Source: a virus. From it: a DNA stretch of 49,436 nucleotides. Position 1 is the stretch's first letter, and every line of letters starts with the position of its first letter. The notes under the pieces are model-generated. The model saw only the letters and a program-made list of their open reading frames with translations. It searched no databases and had not been told where the DNA came from. The translations under genes and the position numbers were made by a program. The DNA lies in IMG/VR virus record IMGVR_UViG_3300043419_001188, positions 1-49,436 of that record; one strand, 5' to 3'. Shown here piece after piece: positions 40,568-48,954 of the stretch.

Positions 40568-43500
40568 CTATACATCAATGTGGGCGAAGTTTTCATGCTT
40601 CTGAATATTGATCTGCATGTCTACTGCGTCTTTTAATATATCTAGATGCGAGATTAAAAAAACAACCTTAAAATATCCCTTGATAATATCAAGAATGCGG
40701 ATAAAGCCTGCAAGATTATCTGCATCAAGCGAAGTGCCAGGTTCATCCATAATGAAAATATCTGAACGTGGCAGGCTGGAGACTGTTAGTAGTGCAAGAC
40801 GGATGGCAATAGAGGCAAGGCTCTTCTCGCTGCCGCTGCCCATCTCAAGTGGGCGTGGATCGTACTTTGGATGCTTGATCATAATATCAAGTTTATCGTC
40901 GTCATTGACTAAGAATACTTGAAAATCAACGATATTTGTTAGAATTTTATTGATTTCGCTATTGATAACAGGAAGTTTGTTCTTGATAACCTGATACGAG
41001 ATCCCGTTTGGATGCATTGCCTTTAAATATAGGTCATATGCGGCAAATTGACGGCGCTTTTCAAGCAGTTCAAGCTTCTGCTCCTCAAGAGTTTCAAGAC
41101 GGCTGGTTTGGTAGCCGCTGTCCCGATAGAGAGTTGTAATTTCTTGATTTAGCGAATTGAGTTTCATCTCAAGATTGTGGATTTTGACCTTGTAACCGGC
41201 TTCCTTGACTATTAAACCTTCAAGTTCAGCACTTTCTTCCTTACGCTTGTTCATTTCATCAATTTGGGCTTGGTATTTTGCAATTTCTTGCTTGTTATTT
41301 GCAAGTTTTACATTATGTTTTTCAATCGTAAGTTGAATATTTTTTTCTTCAAGATCAATCTTCTGTAGAAGGGCCTGGGCAGTATTATATTTGTTGATGC
41401 GGTCATCTAGGTTTAGTGCGCGTAATGGCGTTATTTCGGCCTCTAGACCCTCTACCTTGATTCCTAGCTTCGCCCACTTGATCTCGTGTTCTGGACGTTC
41501 TGCAGTCGCCTCATGGGCATCTTTGATAAACTTACAGCTGGTGTACTGATTACCGCAGGGTACTCCTTCAAGAAGGCCAATGCGCTTTTCAATAGCGGCA
41601 GACTTCTGGCTATCTAGCCGATATTGCGCTTCAAGTTCCGCTAGACTCTTTGTAAGAGAGTCAAATTTATTTTTTTGTTCAAGTAGAGTAGAGATATCTT
41701 CGGTTACATCAATATTTCTACGCTTTTCATCTAAATGCTTTAGTTTTACTTCGCAGTCACGAATCCACTGTTCAAGCGTAGACTTGGATCCCTGTAAAGA
41801 AGAAAGACGAATTACGGAATCCGACATATCCGGTAATTTTTCTTGAATAGAATACATTTTTGATTGCGTTTGTAGTAGGTCTGCGCGGGTAGCCTGTAGT
41901 TCACTGTTCAGCTCTGTTGTTTGCTCTTTTGATTGACGGATGGCAATCTCGGCAGTCTTGATCGTTTCATTTGTTTTTTGAATTTCGGCATCAAAATCAG
42001 TTCCGTCGTGCTTTTTTAGATATGTCTTTACTTCGGCGGCATCGCTTTTCGCAAGCTTAAACTTGCTCTCAAAGATATCAAGATCAAGGAACTTTGCAAG
42101 AATGGTCTTACGATTCGTGCTGCCCTCATTGATGAACGCAAGGCTGTCAAGCTGACTGGCCATGCTTGTTAGAAGAAAGTCATCAACAGTACCGACATAT
42201 CTGCGAATAATTTTATCAGTATCGCTACGGTCCAGACCAGTAAGAAGCTCTTCGTTTTCGGTGGTGAATTCAACATCCGTCTTTGCCTCAATAGACTCTA
42301 CGCCCTTGCTTTTTTTGGTATACTTTGTAGAACTTCTTTCAACTACATATTCGTTACCATCAATATCAATAGTTAGTTTGCCGTGACCCTTATCACGGTT
42401 TTGATTGATGATATTTAGGTTCTTACGATTATTTTTTGAGGTTGTGTTGAAGACAGTGTAGAGCAACGAATCAAGGAAACTGGTCTTGCCTTCGCCGTTC
42501 TTGCCAAGAATACCTACAACGCCACGAAGTTTAGAAAAGTCTACACGGTTTCCTTCGCCATAATTGAAAAGATTATCCCACTCAAAGTTCTTCATTGACC
42601 ACGTGACATTACGGGCAACATCTTCACTTTGCTCAACTTCCGTTGAGTATTTTTTATTCATGTTATAGATTTTTTCAAGAGTTTCACTATCGGGATTATA
42701 ATCCTTTAGATACTCACGAATCATTTCTTCTTGGACATCCGTCATACGAAGATTTAGTGTCTTTGATAAATTAGACACTTCTTCTAATGTCTCTTTGTTT
42801 TGAATACTCTTGTTTACATAGGTGACGCTTTCTGGCTTATAACGCGCCTTTACTGCGTCAATAGCAAGTTTTACTTTGTCAATCTGTAGGCTGAAGTCTG
42901 AAATAAGACGAATTCTTGCGCCTTTTGGTAGGACCGGCTCGCTCGCAAGAGATCCATCAATCCATAGTGGAATACTAGCAAATGGTTTTGGATTTGGAAT
43001 CTTAATTGATTCTACGCTAAATACGTCCTTACCCTGGATATTCCAAATTAGGAATCCCTTGTCGTCTGTTTCTCCAAAGTTTTGCTGGACTGTGCTGCCC
43101 GCATAGCGCATACGACCTTCATCGTCTACCTTTTGATCGGTAAGATGGATGTCGCCAAGTAGAGCATAATCGTGTCCCTCAAAAATATCAATTGTGTCGT
43201 CGCCGTGTTCAATAACATAGCCGGTGTCGGTCATTACGCCACGAATAGAACCGTGGTAAAGAGCAATATTAATACGGCTTGGATCGCTTGGGGCTTTCCA
43301 ATTTTCTTTATCAAAGATGCTTAATACGTTTAAGGCAATATTTTGCCCAATTTCGTATTCGCCACTCTTGTATAGATAGTGAATTTTATCACTTCCAATC
43401 GCATCAACAATTGGACTGATTGAGTCCAAACGACGGTTATTGCGGAGATTTGTATCGTGATTACCGGCAATAATATAGGTTGGAGCAATGTCTCCAAGGT

Positions 43501-43699
43501 TTTTTAGGAACTCAACCGCAAGAGAAACAGCCTCGGGAGTTAGTTGGAGCTTGCTATGAAATAGATCGCCTGTATGGACAATGTAATCTACCTTTTCTTG
43601 ACGGCAGCTTTCGTATATTTTTTGAAATACCTCGCGGTATTCATCGTGACGCTTTGTTAATAGGATGTGTGTATCGGAAATATGCGCAATCTTGGGCAT
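40568..43699 (-). CDS. Fused Mre11-Rad50 (gp47-gp46, SbcD-SbcC) nuclease-ATPase
   Basis: 1043 residues. Residues 1-270 form a calcineurin-like nuclease (D9, H11 in HISDTH; D45; GNHD at 79-82; H149; GDIH 182-185). Residues 370-1043 form a Rad50/SMC ATPase: Walker A GILGKNGEGKT (396-406), two coiled-coil arms, signature SGSEKS (955-960) and Walker B IFIMDEPG (981-988). In T4 these are two proteins, gp47 and gp46, that resect DNA ends for recombination-dependent replication. At the hinge the Cys pair is C715-x6-C722 instead of the CxxC zinc hook. GGAGGG precedes the ATG, with its own sigma70-like promoter. Confidence 0.93.
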   Translation of the reverse strand: MPKIAHISDTHILLTKRHDEYREVFQKIYESCRQEKVDYIVHTGDLFHSKLQLTPEAVSLAVEFLKNLGDIAPTYIIAGNHDTNLRNNRRLDSISPIVDAIGSDKIHYLYKSGEYEIGQNIALNVLSIFDKENWKAPSDPSRINIALYHGSIRGVMTDTGYVIEHGDDTIDIFEGHDYALLGDIHLTDQKVDDEGRMRYAGSTVQQNFGETDDKGFLIWNIQGKDVFSVESIKIPNPKPFASIPLWIDGSLASEPVLPKGARIRLISDFSLQIDKVKLAIDAVKARYKPESVTYVNKSIQNKETLEEVSNLSKTLNLRMTDVQEEMIREYLKDYNPDSETLEKIYNMNKKYSTEVEQSEDVARNVTWSMKNFEWDNLFNYGEGNRVDFSKLRGVVGILGKNGEGKTSFLDSLLYTVFNTTSKNNRKNLNIINQNRDKGHGKLTIDIDGNEYVVERSSTKYTKKSKGVESIEAKTDVEFTTENEELLTGLDRSDTDKIIRRYVGTVDDFLLTSMASQLDSLAFINEGSTNRKTILAKFLDLDIFESKFKLAKSDAAEVKTYLKKHDGTDFDAEIQKTNETIKTAEIAIRQSKEQTTELNSELQATRADLLQTQSKMYSIQEKLPDMSDSVIRLSSLQGSKSTLEQWIRDCEVKLKHLDEKRRNIDVTEDISTLLEQKNKFDSLTKSLAELEAQYRLDSQKSAAIEKRIGLLEGVPCGNQYTSCKFIKDAHEATAERPEHEIKWAKLGIKVEGLEAEITPLRALNLDDRINKYNTAQALLQKIDLEEKNIQLTIEKHNVKLANNKQEIAKYQAQIDEMNKRKEESAELEGLIVKEAGYKVKIHNLEMKLNSLNQEITTLYRDSGYQTSRLETLEEQKLELLEKRRQFAAYDLYLKAMHPNGISYQVIKNKLPVINSEINKILTNIVDFQVFLVNDDDKLDIMIKHPKYDPRPLEMGSGSEKSLASIAIRLALLTVSSLPRSDIFIMDEPGTSLDADNLAGFIRILDIIKGYFKVVFLISHLDILKDAVDMQINIQKHENFAHIDV

Positions 43700-43718
43700 T
43701 TGCCCTCCAAATGAAAAT

Positions 43719-43738
43719 GGCCCTGCGAGAACAGGGCC
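43719..43738 (-). terminator. Hairpin terminator after the 70-residue gene
   Basis: GGCCCTG/CAGGGCC stem (7 bp), six-base loop, then ATTTTCATTT on the minus strand. It begins two bases downstream of the -10 box of the Mre11-Rad50 promoter, so a transcript from that promoter would start inside the hairpin. Confidence 0.7.
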
Positions 43739-43739
43739 A

Positions 43740-43768
43740 AGTATACATCATGAGTTTGTTAGATTCAA
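43740..43768 (-). promoter_or_regulatory. Sigma70-like promoter for the Mre11-Rad50 fusion
   Basis: TTGAAT (43768-43763), 17 bases, TATACT (43745-43740). The -35 overlaps the TGA of the 70-residue gene. The expected start is near 43733, about 34 bases before the ATG at 43699. Confidence 0.65.
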
Positions 43769-43977
43769 GCGTTTTTTCGCTCTTTTACAACAAGTTTGAG
43801 GTGATTTTTTGGCTTATCTTGGATTGTGTCAAGAGAAGGATTTGCTTCAAAGCCAGCTGGCGTTTCCTCGTCCCATGCACCTGGGTCTATTTGTGGTTCT
43901 GCTTCTGGCTCTTCAGTTTTGCCGCCTGGTACAAGAGTTAGACTGCCTTTACTTACTTCTTTTACGATTAGTTTCAT
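43765..43977 (-). CDS. Hypothetical 70-residue acidic protein
   Basis: Not recognised. It opens with MKLIVKE and closes with LKLVVKERKNA; the same motif opens the 333-residue Pro-rich protein (MKIIVKER). The middle is acidic and Pro-rich (EEPEAEPQIDPG), probably disordered. It starts one base after the primase stop with only a weak GAG in front, so translation is likely coupled. Confidence 0.55.
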   Translation of the reverse strand: MKLIVKEVSKGSLTLVPGGKTEEPEAEPQIDPGAWDEETPAGFEANPSLDTIQDKPKNHLKLVVKERKNA

Positions 43978-43978
43978 G

Positions 43979-44917
43979 TTAAATACTCATTATTTTGTTA
44001 ATTAACAGGTGATCTGTATTTTTAATTAGTGTCGCGGCTGCTTTTCTTCTACTAAATTCTTCTTTGCTCATTTCACCTACATCTTTGTAGGGTTTGATTT
44101 CAACTTTATAGATTTGAATACCGTATTTTAACAATGACTCAATGAGTATATTTGCTTTCTTTTCGGCGTCTGGGTCAAGAGCTAGATAAATTGCTGGATC
44201 GTTCTTAATTATCTGCTTAAATAGCTTGCTGTCTTCCCGCAGCGTTGAACCAAGCAGCGGGATACCATTTTCTACCTTGACAGCATCAAAAACACCTTCA
44301 ACAAGTACAATATCACTTTCCCAGTCAATCATTAACTCATTGAAAACGATATCTTTACTCTCTGGTGGGTTGGTGTATTTTTTCCAATTATTAGTAAAGG
44401 TCCGGGCAACGAAATAATTACACTGACCATTGACATTAAATGACGGAGCAATAATGCGCCCCTCATATTCGCCGCTGTTAGCATAACCAAGCTTCCAGCG
44501 AAGGATGTCAGACCGGTCAATACCCCGTTTTGATAGGTAATTAAGTGCAGAGTTGGCAGTTAGGCTAAATTCACGATTGCAAAGAGAAACAAATTCTTCT
44601 GGCAGTTCTACTGTTTGCGCTGGTTCTTCTGGAGTTTCGTTATTTGAAAGTAGAATTTTTTCAAAATCACTTACTTCAACTTGACCGGTAAGTTCCTTCC
44701 AAGTGTGCTGCTGGAGGAATGTCCCAAATCGTTTTACAAGTCGGGAAACAGGACCGGCAGCATCACAGATCCAGCACTTATACTTGTCCTTAAGTAGATT
44801 TACGCTGAGCTTTTTTTTGTGGTGGCTGCACCATTTACAAAAAAACAAGTATTCATTTCCACTGCGTTGACAACTTCCTAAAATTTCTGTTACGATATCA
44901 AGCTTTGATTTTGACAC
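43979..44917 (-). CDS. DnaG-type primase
   Basis: 312 residues. A CHC2-type zinc ribbon (C27, C30, C48, C51) is followed by a TOPRIM domain with E207 in VLVEGVFDA and the DPD pair (D248, D250). It lays RNA primers for the lagging strand, working with the DnaB-type helicase at 1413-2786. It is shorter than bacterial DnaG and lacks a separate helicase-binding domain, similar in size to T4 gp61 (342). The start is GTG at 44917 with AGGG eight bases upstream, overlapping the RuvC-like gene by 28 bases. Confidence 0.9.
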   Translation of the reverse strand: MSKSKLDIVTEILGSCQRSGNEYLFFCKWCSHHKKKLSVNLLKDKYKCWICDAAGPVSRLVKRFGTFLQQHTWKELTGQVEVSDFEKILLSNNETPEEPAQTVELPEEFVSLCNREFSLTANSALNYLSKRGIDRSDILRWKLGYANSGEYEGRIIAPSFNVNGQCNYFVARTFTNNWKKYTNPPESKDIVFNELMIDWESDIVLVEGVFDAVKVENGIPLLGSTLREDSKLFKQIIKNDPAIYLALDPDAEKKANILIESLLKYGIQIYKVEIKPYKDVGEMSKEEFSRRKAAATLIKNTDHLLINKIMSI

Positions 44918-45423
44918 AGTAGGTACCCTGCTTTCGCAATAGTTAGGCTATCGGCACGGTCGTAAGATCCTTGTACTGGATTTCCGAACTTGGTGTACTC
45001 TACCTTGAATTGCGGCTCGTTGTCAAGCCAGTGTTTTAGGGTTATTTCTTTTGCATCCCCGCCTTTTGGCACGTTTATTCCGTTCATTTTTCGTGCTTGA
45101 CGGCAGGCTATATACTGTGGTCTAATAGAGAAGATTTCGTAGCACATCCAAGAAAGTATACCGTTAAACCTATTAAGGGTCATTATTGTATGCGCACTAC
45201 TCTTGCCTTTGCTCATAACATTCAGGGTTTCTTCTATGAATATTTTACTGATATTGTATTTATTCTTTATAGTACTTAGTAGTTCTTTGGCTGCTACACT
45301 CTTATCAAGGAAGTCTGTATACTTATCTTTGCGAAGATCAAGCATTCCGCAGTCTATTATAGTTGTACCATCTAGTACTGTATACCCAGTTATACTTGTA
45401 CTGATATCAAGACCTAGTATCAT
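44890..45423 (-). CDS. RuvC-like Holliday junction resolvase
   Basis: 177 residues of the RNase H-fold RuvC family. Acidic residues D6 (GLDIS), E64/E65, D155 and D158 (DRADS) form the metal site. It would resolve junctions and branched replication DNA before packaging, the role of endonuclease VII (gp49) in T4; no gp49 is seen here. The length matches RuvC (173). It follows the 246-residue fibre-like gene by 15 bases and overlaps the primase start. The SD is weak (GAAAGAAAAG). Confidence 0.85.
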   Translation of the reverse strand: MILGLDISTSITGYTVLDGTTIIDCGMLDLRKDKYTDFLDKSVAAKELLSTIKNKYNISKIFIEETLNVMSKGKSSAHTIMTLNRFNGILSWMCYEIFSIRPQYIACRQARKMNGINVPKGGDAKEITLKHWLDNEPQFKVEYTKFGNPVQGSYDRADSLTIAKAGYLLCQNQSLIS

Positions 45424-45438
45424 TGACTTTTCTTTCTA

Positions 45439-46179
45439 TTAACCAATGTTAATTGTTTTAAATGGAATTGTTGGCATTGTTGCCGTTGTCAGATTTATGC
45501 CTTTGAAGCTGTTATATTTTGTTGTATCAATAAAAGCAGTTGATACAAGATTGTCTTTTAAGTTTGTTAATAGACCATTTGCTGAGTCTATTGATGCTTT
45601 TAGTGAATCTGTTGTTGCTTTAACTGCACTTGCCATATTTGTTACAGCAGTATCAGTAGTTATACCAGCTTTATCTAACATATCTGTAAACGATAATGTT
45701 TCAGAGTAATTTGGAATTGTGTTTAGTCCTAATGCCGCTGCAACCTTTCCTTTAGTTAAATCAGCCGGCTTCATAAACGCAGCTCCAAGTGTTGCTTGAA
45801 GAGCGGCAGATGATATATTTTCAAATTTAGGATACCTGCCGTCTAGTTTTGGACCTAGATTAGCTGCATTTAGATCACCTAGATCTATAAAACCAAGAGC
45901 CTGTTTAGAGACATCAGTAGATTTGGCAACTAATCCATCTAATTTTGGCATAAAGTCACTACCATTCAGACCATGCCAATGTTCAATTATGTCAGCAGCA
46001 GATGCAATTTGTCCAAGAGCTTTTTTTTGAGCTATCTTATCTTCTACTTTTGTTTCTACAGTTGCAGTAACCTGTGCGGCTGTTGGAAGATTACTTAATG
46101 CAGCCTGTAACTGTGTTACAAGTGCCTCTAAGTTTTTAACTTTTGTTTTTAAAATTTCTACTTCTAAGCGTTTTGGCAT
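45439..46179 (-). CDS. Coiled-coil, fibre-like structural protein, 246 residues
   Basis: An N-terminal coiled coil (about 5-33, LEVEILKTKVKNLEALVTQL) and Asn/Ala/Thr-rich repeats with LDGRYPK near residue 120, a motif common in trimeric tail fibres. The C-terminus is Thr/Ile-rich. AGGAG precedes the ATG. It follows the 225-residue fibre-like gene by 12 bases. Probably part of the tail fibre set; binding specificity cannot be read. Confidence 0.55.
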   Translation of the reverse strand: MPKRLEVEILKTKVKNLEALVTQLQAALSNLPTAAQVTATVETKVEDKIAQKKALGQIASAADIIEHWHGLNGSDFMPKLDGLVAKSTDVSKQALGFIDLGDLNAANLGPKLDGRYPKFENISSAALQATLGAAFMKPADLTKGKVAAALGLNTIPNYSETLSFTDMLDKAGITTDTAVTNMASAVKATTDSLKASIDSANGLLTNLKDNLVSTAFIDTTKYNSFKGINLTTATMPTIPFKTINIG

Positions 46180-46191
46180 TAGTATCTCCTA

Positions 46192-46869
46192 CTATATCAC
46201 ATAATCTGCAGAATTTGTATTAATGGCTAATAATTTATATTCATTAGTTTGGTTTAAAGCTGTTGCCTCTATTACTATATGTAATCTATTATCAACAATA
46301 GATAATTGCGAATAAAATATATGTTTAACCCATTCGCCACCATCACGAACAGAGACATCATAGAGAATATATTCAATTGACTCTGGCGGAAATGCCTTAC
46401 CTCCAAATTGTGTTTCTGGAAGGATAATTTCTGCATATCCATTTGCGTCAAAATAATCTATTTTTTGATATTTTAATCTATCGTTTGCGCGCTTTACAGC
46501 GTCCAGCGCGCCCTGTAGGTCAAGCGGTTTAGGAACCCAGAAATTACCATCATATCCAAGATACTCGCCAGCTGTTGCATTTGAAGCTGAAACGTCCAAA
46601 AGTGCATTAATTGACGCACTAATTGATGTATCGTATATAACGCTTGTGTTAACTTCCGTTATATTTAATTTTTTAGCACTAACCGTACCAGAAACTTCTA
46701 GATCTCCGCCGATATATGTATTACTTGCACTCAATGGAACGTTAATAGTTACAAGTCCATCGTTAAGGGTGCCACTAACTTCAAATATTTTATTGTTTTG
46801 AGCGTCTTCTTTTAGAATATTTTTCTTAAAAAGAGCATCGCTTAGAAATTTAACTGGTTTATTTGCCAT
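46192..46869 (-). CDS. Fibre-like structural protein with shared C-terminal domain
   Basis: 225 residues. The N-terminal part has short beta repeats (YIGGDLEVSGTV). The last 85 residues (from about YQKIDYF) align with the C-terminal domain of the 497-residue protein at 47415-48908: the order I/ALxDVxVxDxxGEW, then a strand, then ATxxxxYxLLAxN is kept. It may cap a fibre or mediate trimerisation. A CTATTTAT element lies 19 bases before the ATG and AAGGA precedes it. Confidence 0.6.
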   Translation of the reverse strand: MANKPVKFLSDALFKKNILKEDAQNNKIFEVSGTLNDGLVTINVPLSASNTYIGGDLEVSGTVSAKKLNITEVNTSVIYDTSISASINALLDVSASNATAGEYLGYDGNFWVPKPLDLQGALDAVKRANDRLKYQKIDYFDANGYAEIILPETQFGGKAFPPESIEYILYDVSVRDGGEWVKHIFYSQLSIVDNRLHIVIEATALNQTNEYKLLAINTNSADYVI

Positions 46870-46888
46870 ATATCGTCCTTCTTATAGC

Positions 46889-46896
46889 ATAAATAG
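46889..46896 (-). promoter_or_regulatory. CTATTTAT element before 225-residue fibre gene
   Basis: Sense CTATTTAT, 19 bases before the ATG at 46869. Member of the recurrent set. Confidence 0.45.
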
Positions 46897-46903
46897 TTAT
46901 TTG

Positions 46904-47188
46904 TTACTTAAACCACTCTAAAACATTTAAGTATCCAAGCCAACCTTTTTGATCTTTGTTTTCGTTTGTCTTTATTTCTCTTGCTTCTGCGACAAAATCT
47001 CTTGATATGCCCTTTAGTTTAACTTTCATATCAATTGCGCCTATTGCAACAGTAGTTAAGCGTATAAGATTTTTTAAATTTTGTATTTTTTGTTCTTTTG
47101 GCCAGCTTTCATCATATTTTTTTGTTTGTTTGGATAAAATGTGAAATATGTTAGCAAGACGATTTAGGCTTAATGCATTTTTTAACAT
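46904..47188 (-). CDS. Small helical protein of unknown function, 94 residues
   Basis: Not recognised. Basic and helical (MLKNALSLNRLANIFHILSK), with a middle hydrophobic helix (LIRLTTVAIGAIDMKV) and a Trp-containing C-terminus. No signal peptide. Its ATG overlaps the preceding stop by one base (TAATG). A fibre-assembly chaperone is possible from context, but nothing in the sequence proves it. Confidence 0.55.
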   Translation of the reverse strand: MLKNALSLNRLANIFHILSKQTKKYDESWPKEQKIQNLKNLIRLTTVAIGAIDMKVKLKGISRDFVAEAREIKTNENKDQKGWLGYLNVLEWFK

Positions 47189-47352
47189 TAATTTTCAATT
47201 TCCTTTAATTTTTGCTCAAGAAAGCTTTTAAATTCTAAAAGTTTTTCTCTTGTTTCTCTTCTTGCTTTTAAAATATTAATCTTTTCTTCATTTGTTGTTA
47301 AAAAAACGTGCTGCTTTACTAAAAGATCTAACATTTCTATATATTTTTCCAT
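47188..47352 (-). CDS. Small coiled-coil protein, 54 residues
   Basis: Charged helical protein (KINILKARRETREKLLEFK), likely a coiled coil. The ATG at 47352 is the first after a strong terminator; there is no SD, and CTATTTAT sits only three bases upstream, so the message may be leaderless or the true start further in. It is coupled to the 94-residue gene by TAATG. Function unknown. Confidence 0.5.
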   Translation of the reverse strand: MEKYIEMLDLLVKQHVFLTTNEEKINILKARRETREKLLEFKSFLEQKLKEIEN

Positions 47353-47355
47353 AAT

Positions 47356-47363
47356 ATAAATAG
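47356..47363 (-). promoter_or_regulatory. CTATTTAT element before 54-residue gene
   Basis: Sense CTATTTAT directly after the terminator at 47367-47392 and three bases before the ATG. Confidence 0.35.
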
Positions 47364-47366
47364 AAA

Positions 47367-47392
47367 GGGCCGGGGGATTTCGCCCCCGGCCC
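47367..47392 (-). terminator. Strong terminator after repeat fibre gene
   Basis: A perfect 10-base-pair GC stem (GGGCCGGGGG/CCCCCGGCCC) with a six-base loop, followed by TTTCTATTTAT on the minus strand. It ends the message of the 497-residue protein. Confidence 0.9.
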
Positions 47393-47414
47393 AATCTACT
47401 AAGTTAAACTTAAA

Positions 47415-48908
47415 TTACCAAGAGAACTTGCCGTCTTTCTCGTTTACTGCGAGTAGGCGGTAGTGGGTTGCCTCGGTTAGTGCGTCAATTTGAACCTTGA
47501 CATCTGTTCCATCAACGAACATGTGGACTGCAACTAGATCGTTCATCCATTCGCCATTTGCATCTTTGACCATAACATCTAGAGCGATGTAGTCAATTGA
47601 GCCTGCATCAAACATTCCTGCTGCAGCTGCTGCATCTTGGGTTAGGTTGACGATTGCTTGACCGCTTTGGAAACCTGCGCTCTTTTGGAAGCGTAGATTT
47701 TCGTATGCTGCGATAACTGATGTTTTGTTGTCGCCAACGTTGGTGTCAAGAAGCTTGATTGCCTTGGCAACGTTGTAATATCCTGCTTCTTCTGCGCCAG
47801 TGATAACAGCTAGTGAACCTGATGCAAGAACTTTAAGTTGTGCGTCAGCTTGAACGTTTGCTGCAAATGTTGCAGCGCCAGCGACAGCTAGTGTGCTGTC
47901 TAGAGCAACTGCGCCAACAACATCTAGTGTGCTGCCAAGTGAAGCTGCACCGGCAACATCTAGTGTTGAAGAAGCGGTAACTGCTGCATCAAATGTTGCA
48001 ATTCCTGTAACATCTAATGTTCCGCCGACTTGTGCATAGCCAACTGCTGATAGGTTTCCGCCTGCGCTGATATCGGATGTAGCTGAAACGATGCCAGTGA
48101 TACTTGCTCCACCACCTTGGATGGTAAGACCTGTATCAACAAGTGTTAGGCCACCTGTGATTGATGCACCGTTTGAAGCTGTAAGAGCTGCACCGTCAAC
48201 ACTTAATCCACCGTGTAAGGCTGCAGCGCCTTGGATTTCAATTTCGTCTGCACCAGAGATCTTTGCTGCGACATCTAGTGTACTAGCTAGTGAAACTGCA
48301 CCAGCTGCACTTAGTTCACCTGCAACACTCATGTCACCGGCAACCGAGCCACTTCCTGCAACTGCTAGGTCTGAAGCAAGCTTTAATTTCTTGTTCATGT
48401 TCCAGCTGTCGTCTAGAGCAGCATAGGTTATTTCTGCATTTGAACCTTCAAGTTTGAAACCACCACCGTCAGCAGCTGCTGCATTTGCTGCGCCTTTTGC
48501 TGCAACGATAAGAACGTCGGTAACTTGGAGATCTGTGCGGCTGATTGCGTCAAGTTGACCTAGAACTTCTAGGTTGCCTTGAACTGTTAGCTTGCCACCG
48601 AAGTAGCCATCGCCACCAACTGATAGTGCGCTTGCTGAAACTGCAACTGCCGATGCATCAAGTGGGGAGCCGGTTACAACCACACCAGCTTCTGCTGCAA
48701 CGCCAGCAGCAAATGTTGCTTGGCCTGCAACGTCTAGTGTGCTTTGTAGATCAGCTGCACCAACAAGTGTTGAAGCGCCAGCGATATTTGCTGTACCACC
48801 AACTGCTAAGTCATGCTCTACTGCAAGTCCTTCTCCGGCTGAGCCTGAGATGATTGCACCTTTCTTTGCTTGAAGTTCAACTAGAACTTTTAATGGGTTA
48901 ACTGCCAT
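47415..48908 (-). CDS. Repeat-rich tail fibre-like protein, 497 residues
   Basis: A low-complexity Ala/Gly/Ser/Val protein built from short beta units such as STLDVAGAA and GGNLSAVG repeated through residues 25-370, typical of long trimeric beta fibres. The C-terminal 110 residues (from about AYENLRFQKSAG) form a distinct domain shared with the 225-residue protein. AGGAG precedes the ATG; a short CCTCGCGAGG palindrome lies 17 bases before it, and a strong terminator ends it. The partial gene upstream has the same type of repeat, so the window edge cuts a fibre cluster. Confidence 0.7.
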   Translation of the reverse strand: MAVNPLKVLVELQAKKGAIISGSAGEGLAVEHDLAVGGTANIAGASTLVGAADLQSTLDVAGQATFAAGVAAEAGVVVTGSPLDASAVAVSASALSVGGDGYFGGKLTVQGNLEVLGQLDAISRTDLQVTDVLIVAAKGAANAAAADGGGFKLEGSNAEITYAALDDSWNMNKKLKLASDLAVAGSGSVAGDMSVAGELSAAGAVSLASTLDVAAKISGADEIEIQGAAALHGGLSVDGAALTASNGASITGGLTLVDTGLTIQGGGASITGIVSATSDISAGGNLSAVGYAQVGGTLDVTGIATFDAAVTASSTLDVAGAASLGSTLDVVGAVALDSTLAVAGAATFAANVQADAQLKVLASGSLAVITGAEEAGYYNVAKAIKLLDTNVGDNKTSVIAAYENLRFQKSAGFQSGQAIVNLTQDAAAAAGMFDAGSIDYIALDVMVKDANGEWMNDLVAVHMFVDGTDVKVQIDALTEATHYRLLAVNEKDGKFSW

Positions 48909-48954
48909 TATTTCTTTCTCCTTGCCCTCGCGAGGCGTGTGTTATATTTTACTA

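Noticed and set aside
48926-48935. CCTCGCGAGG palindrome before the 497-residue gene
   Set aside because: It has no loop and no T tract, so it is neither a good terminator nor a convincing operator from one copy.
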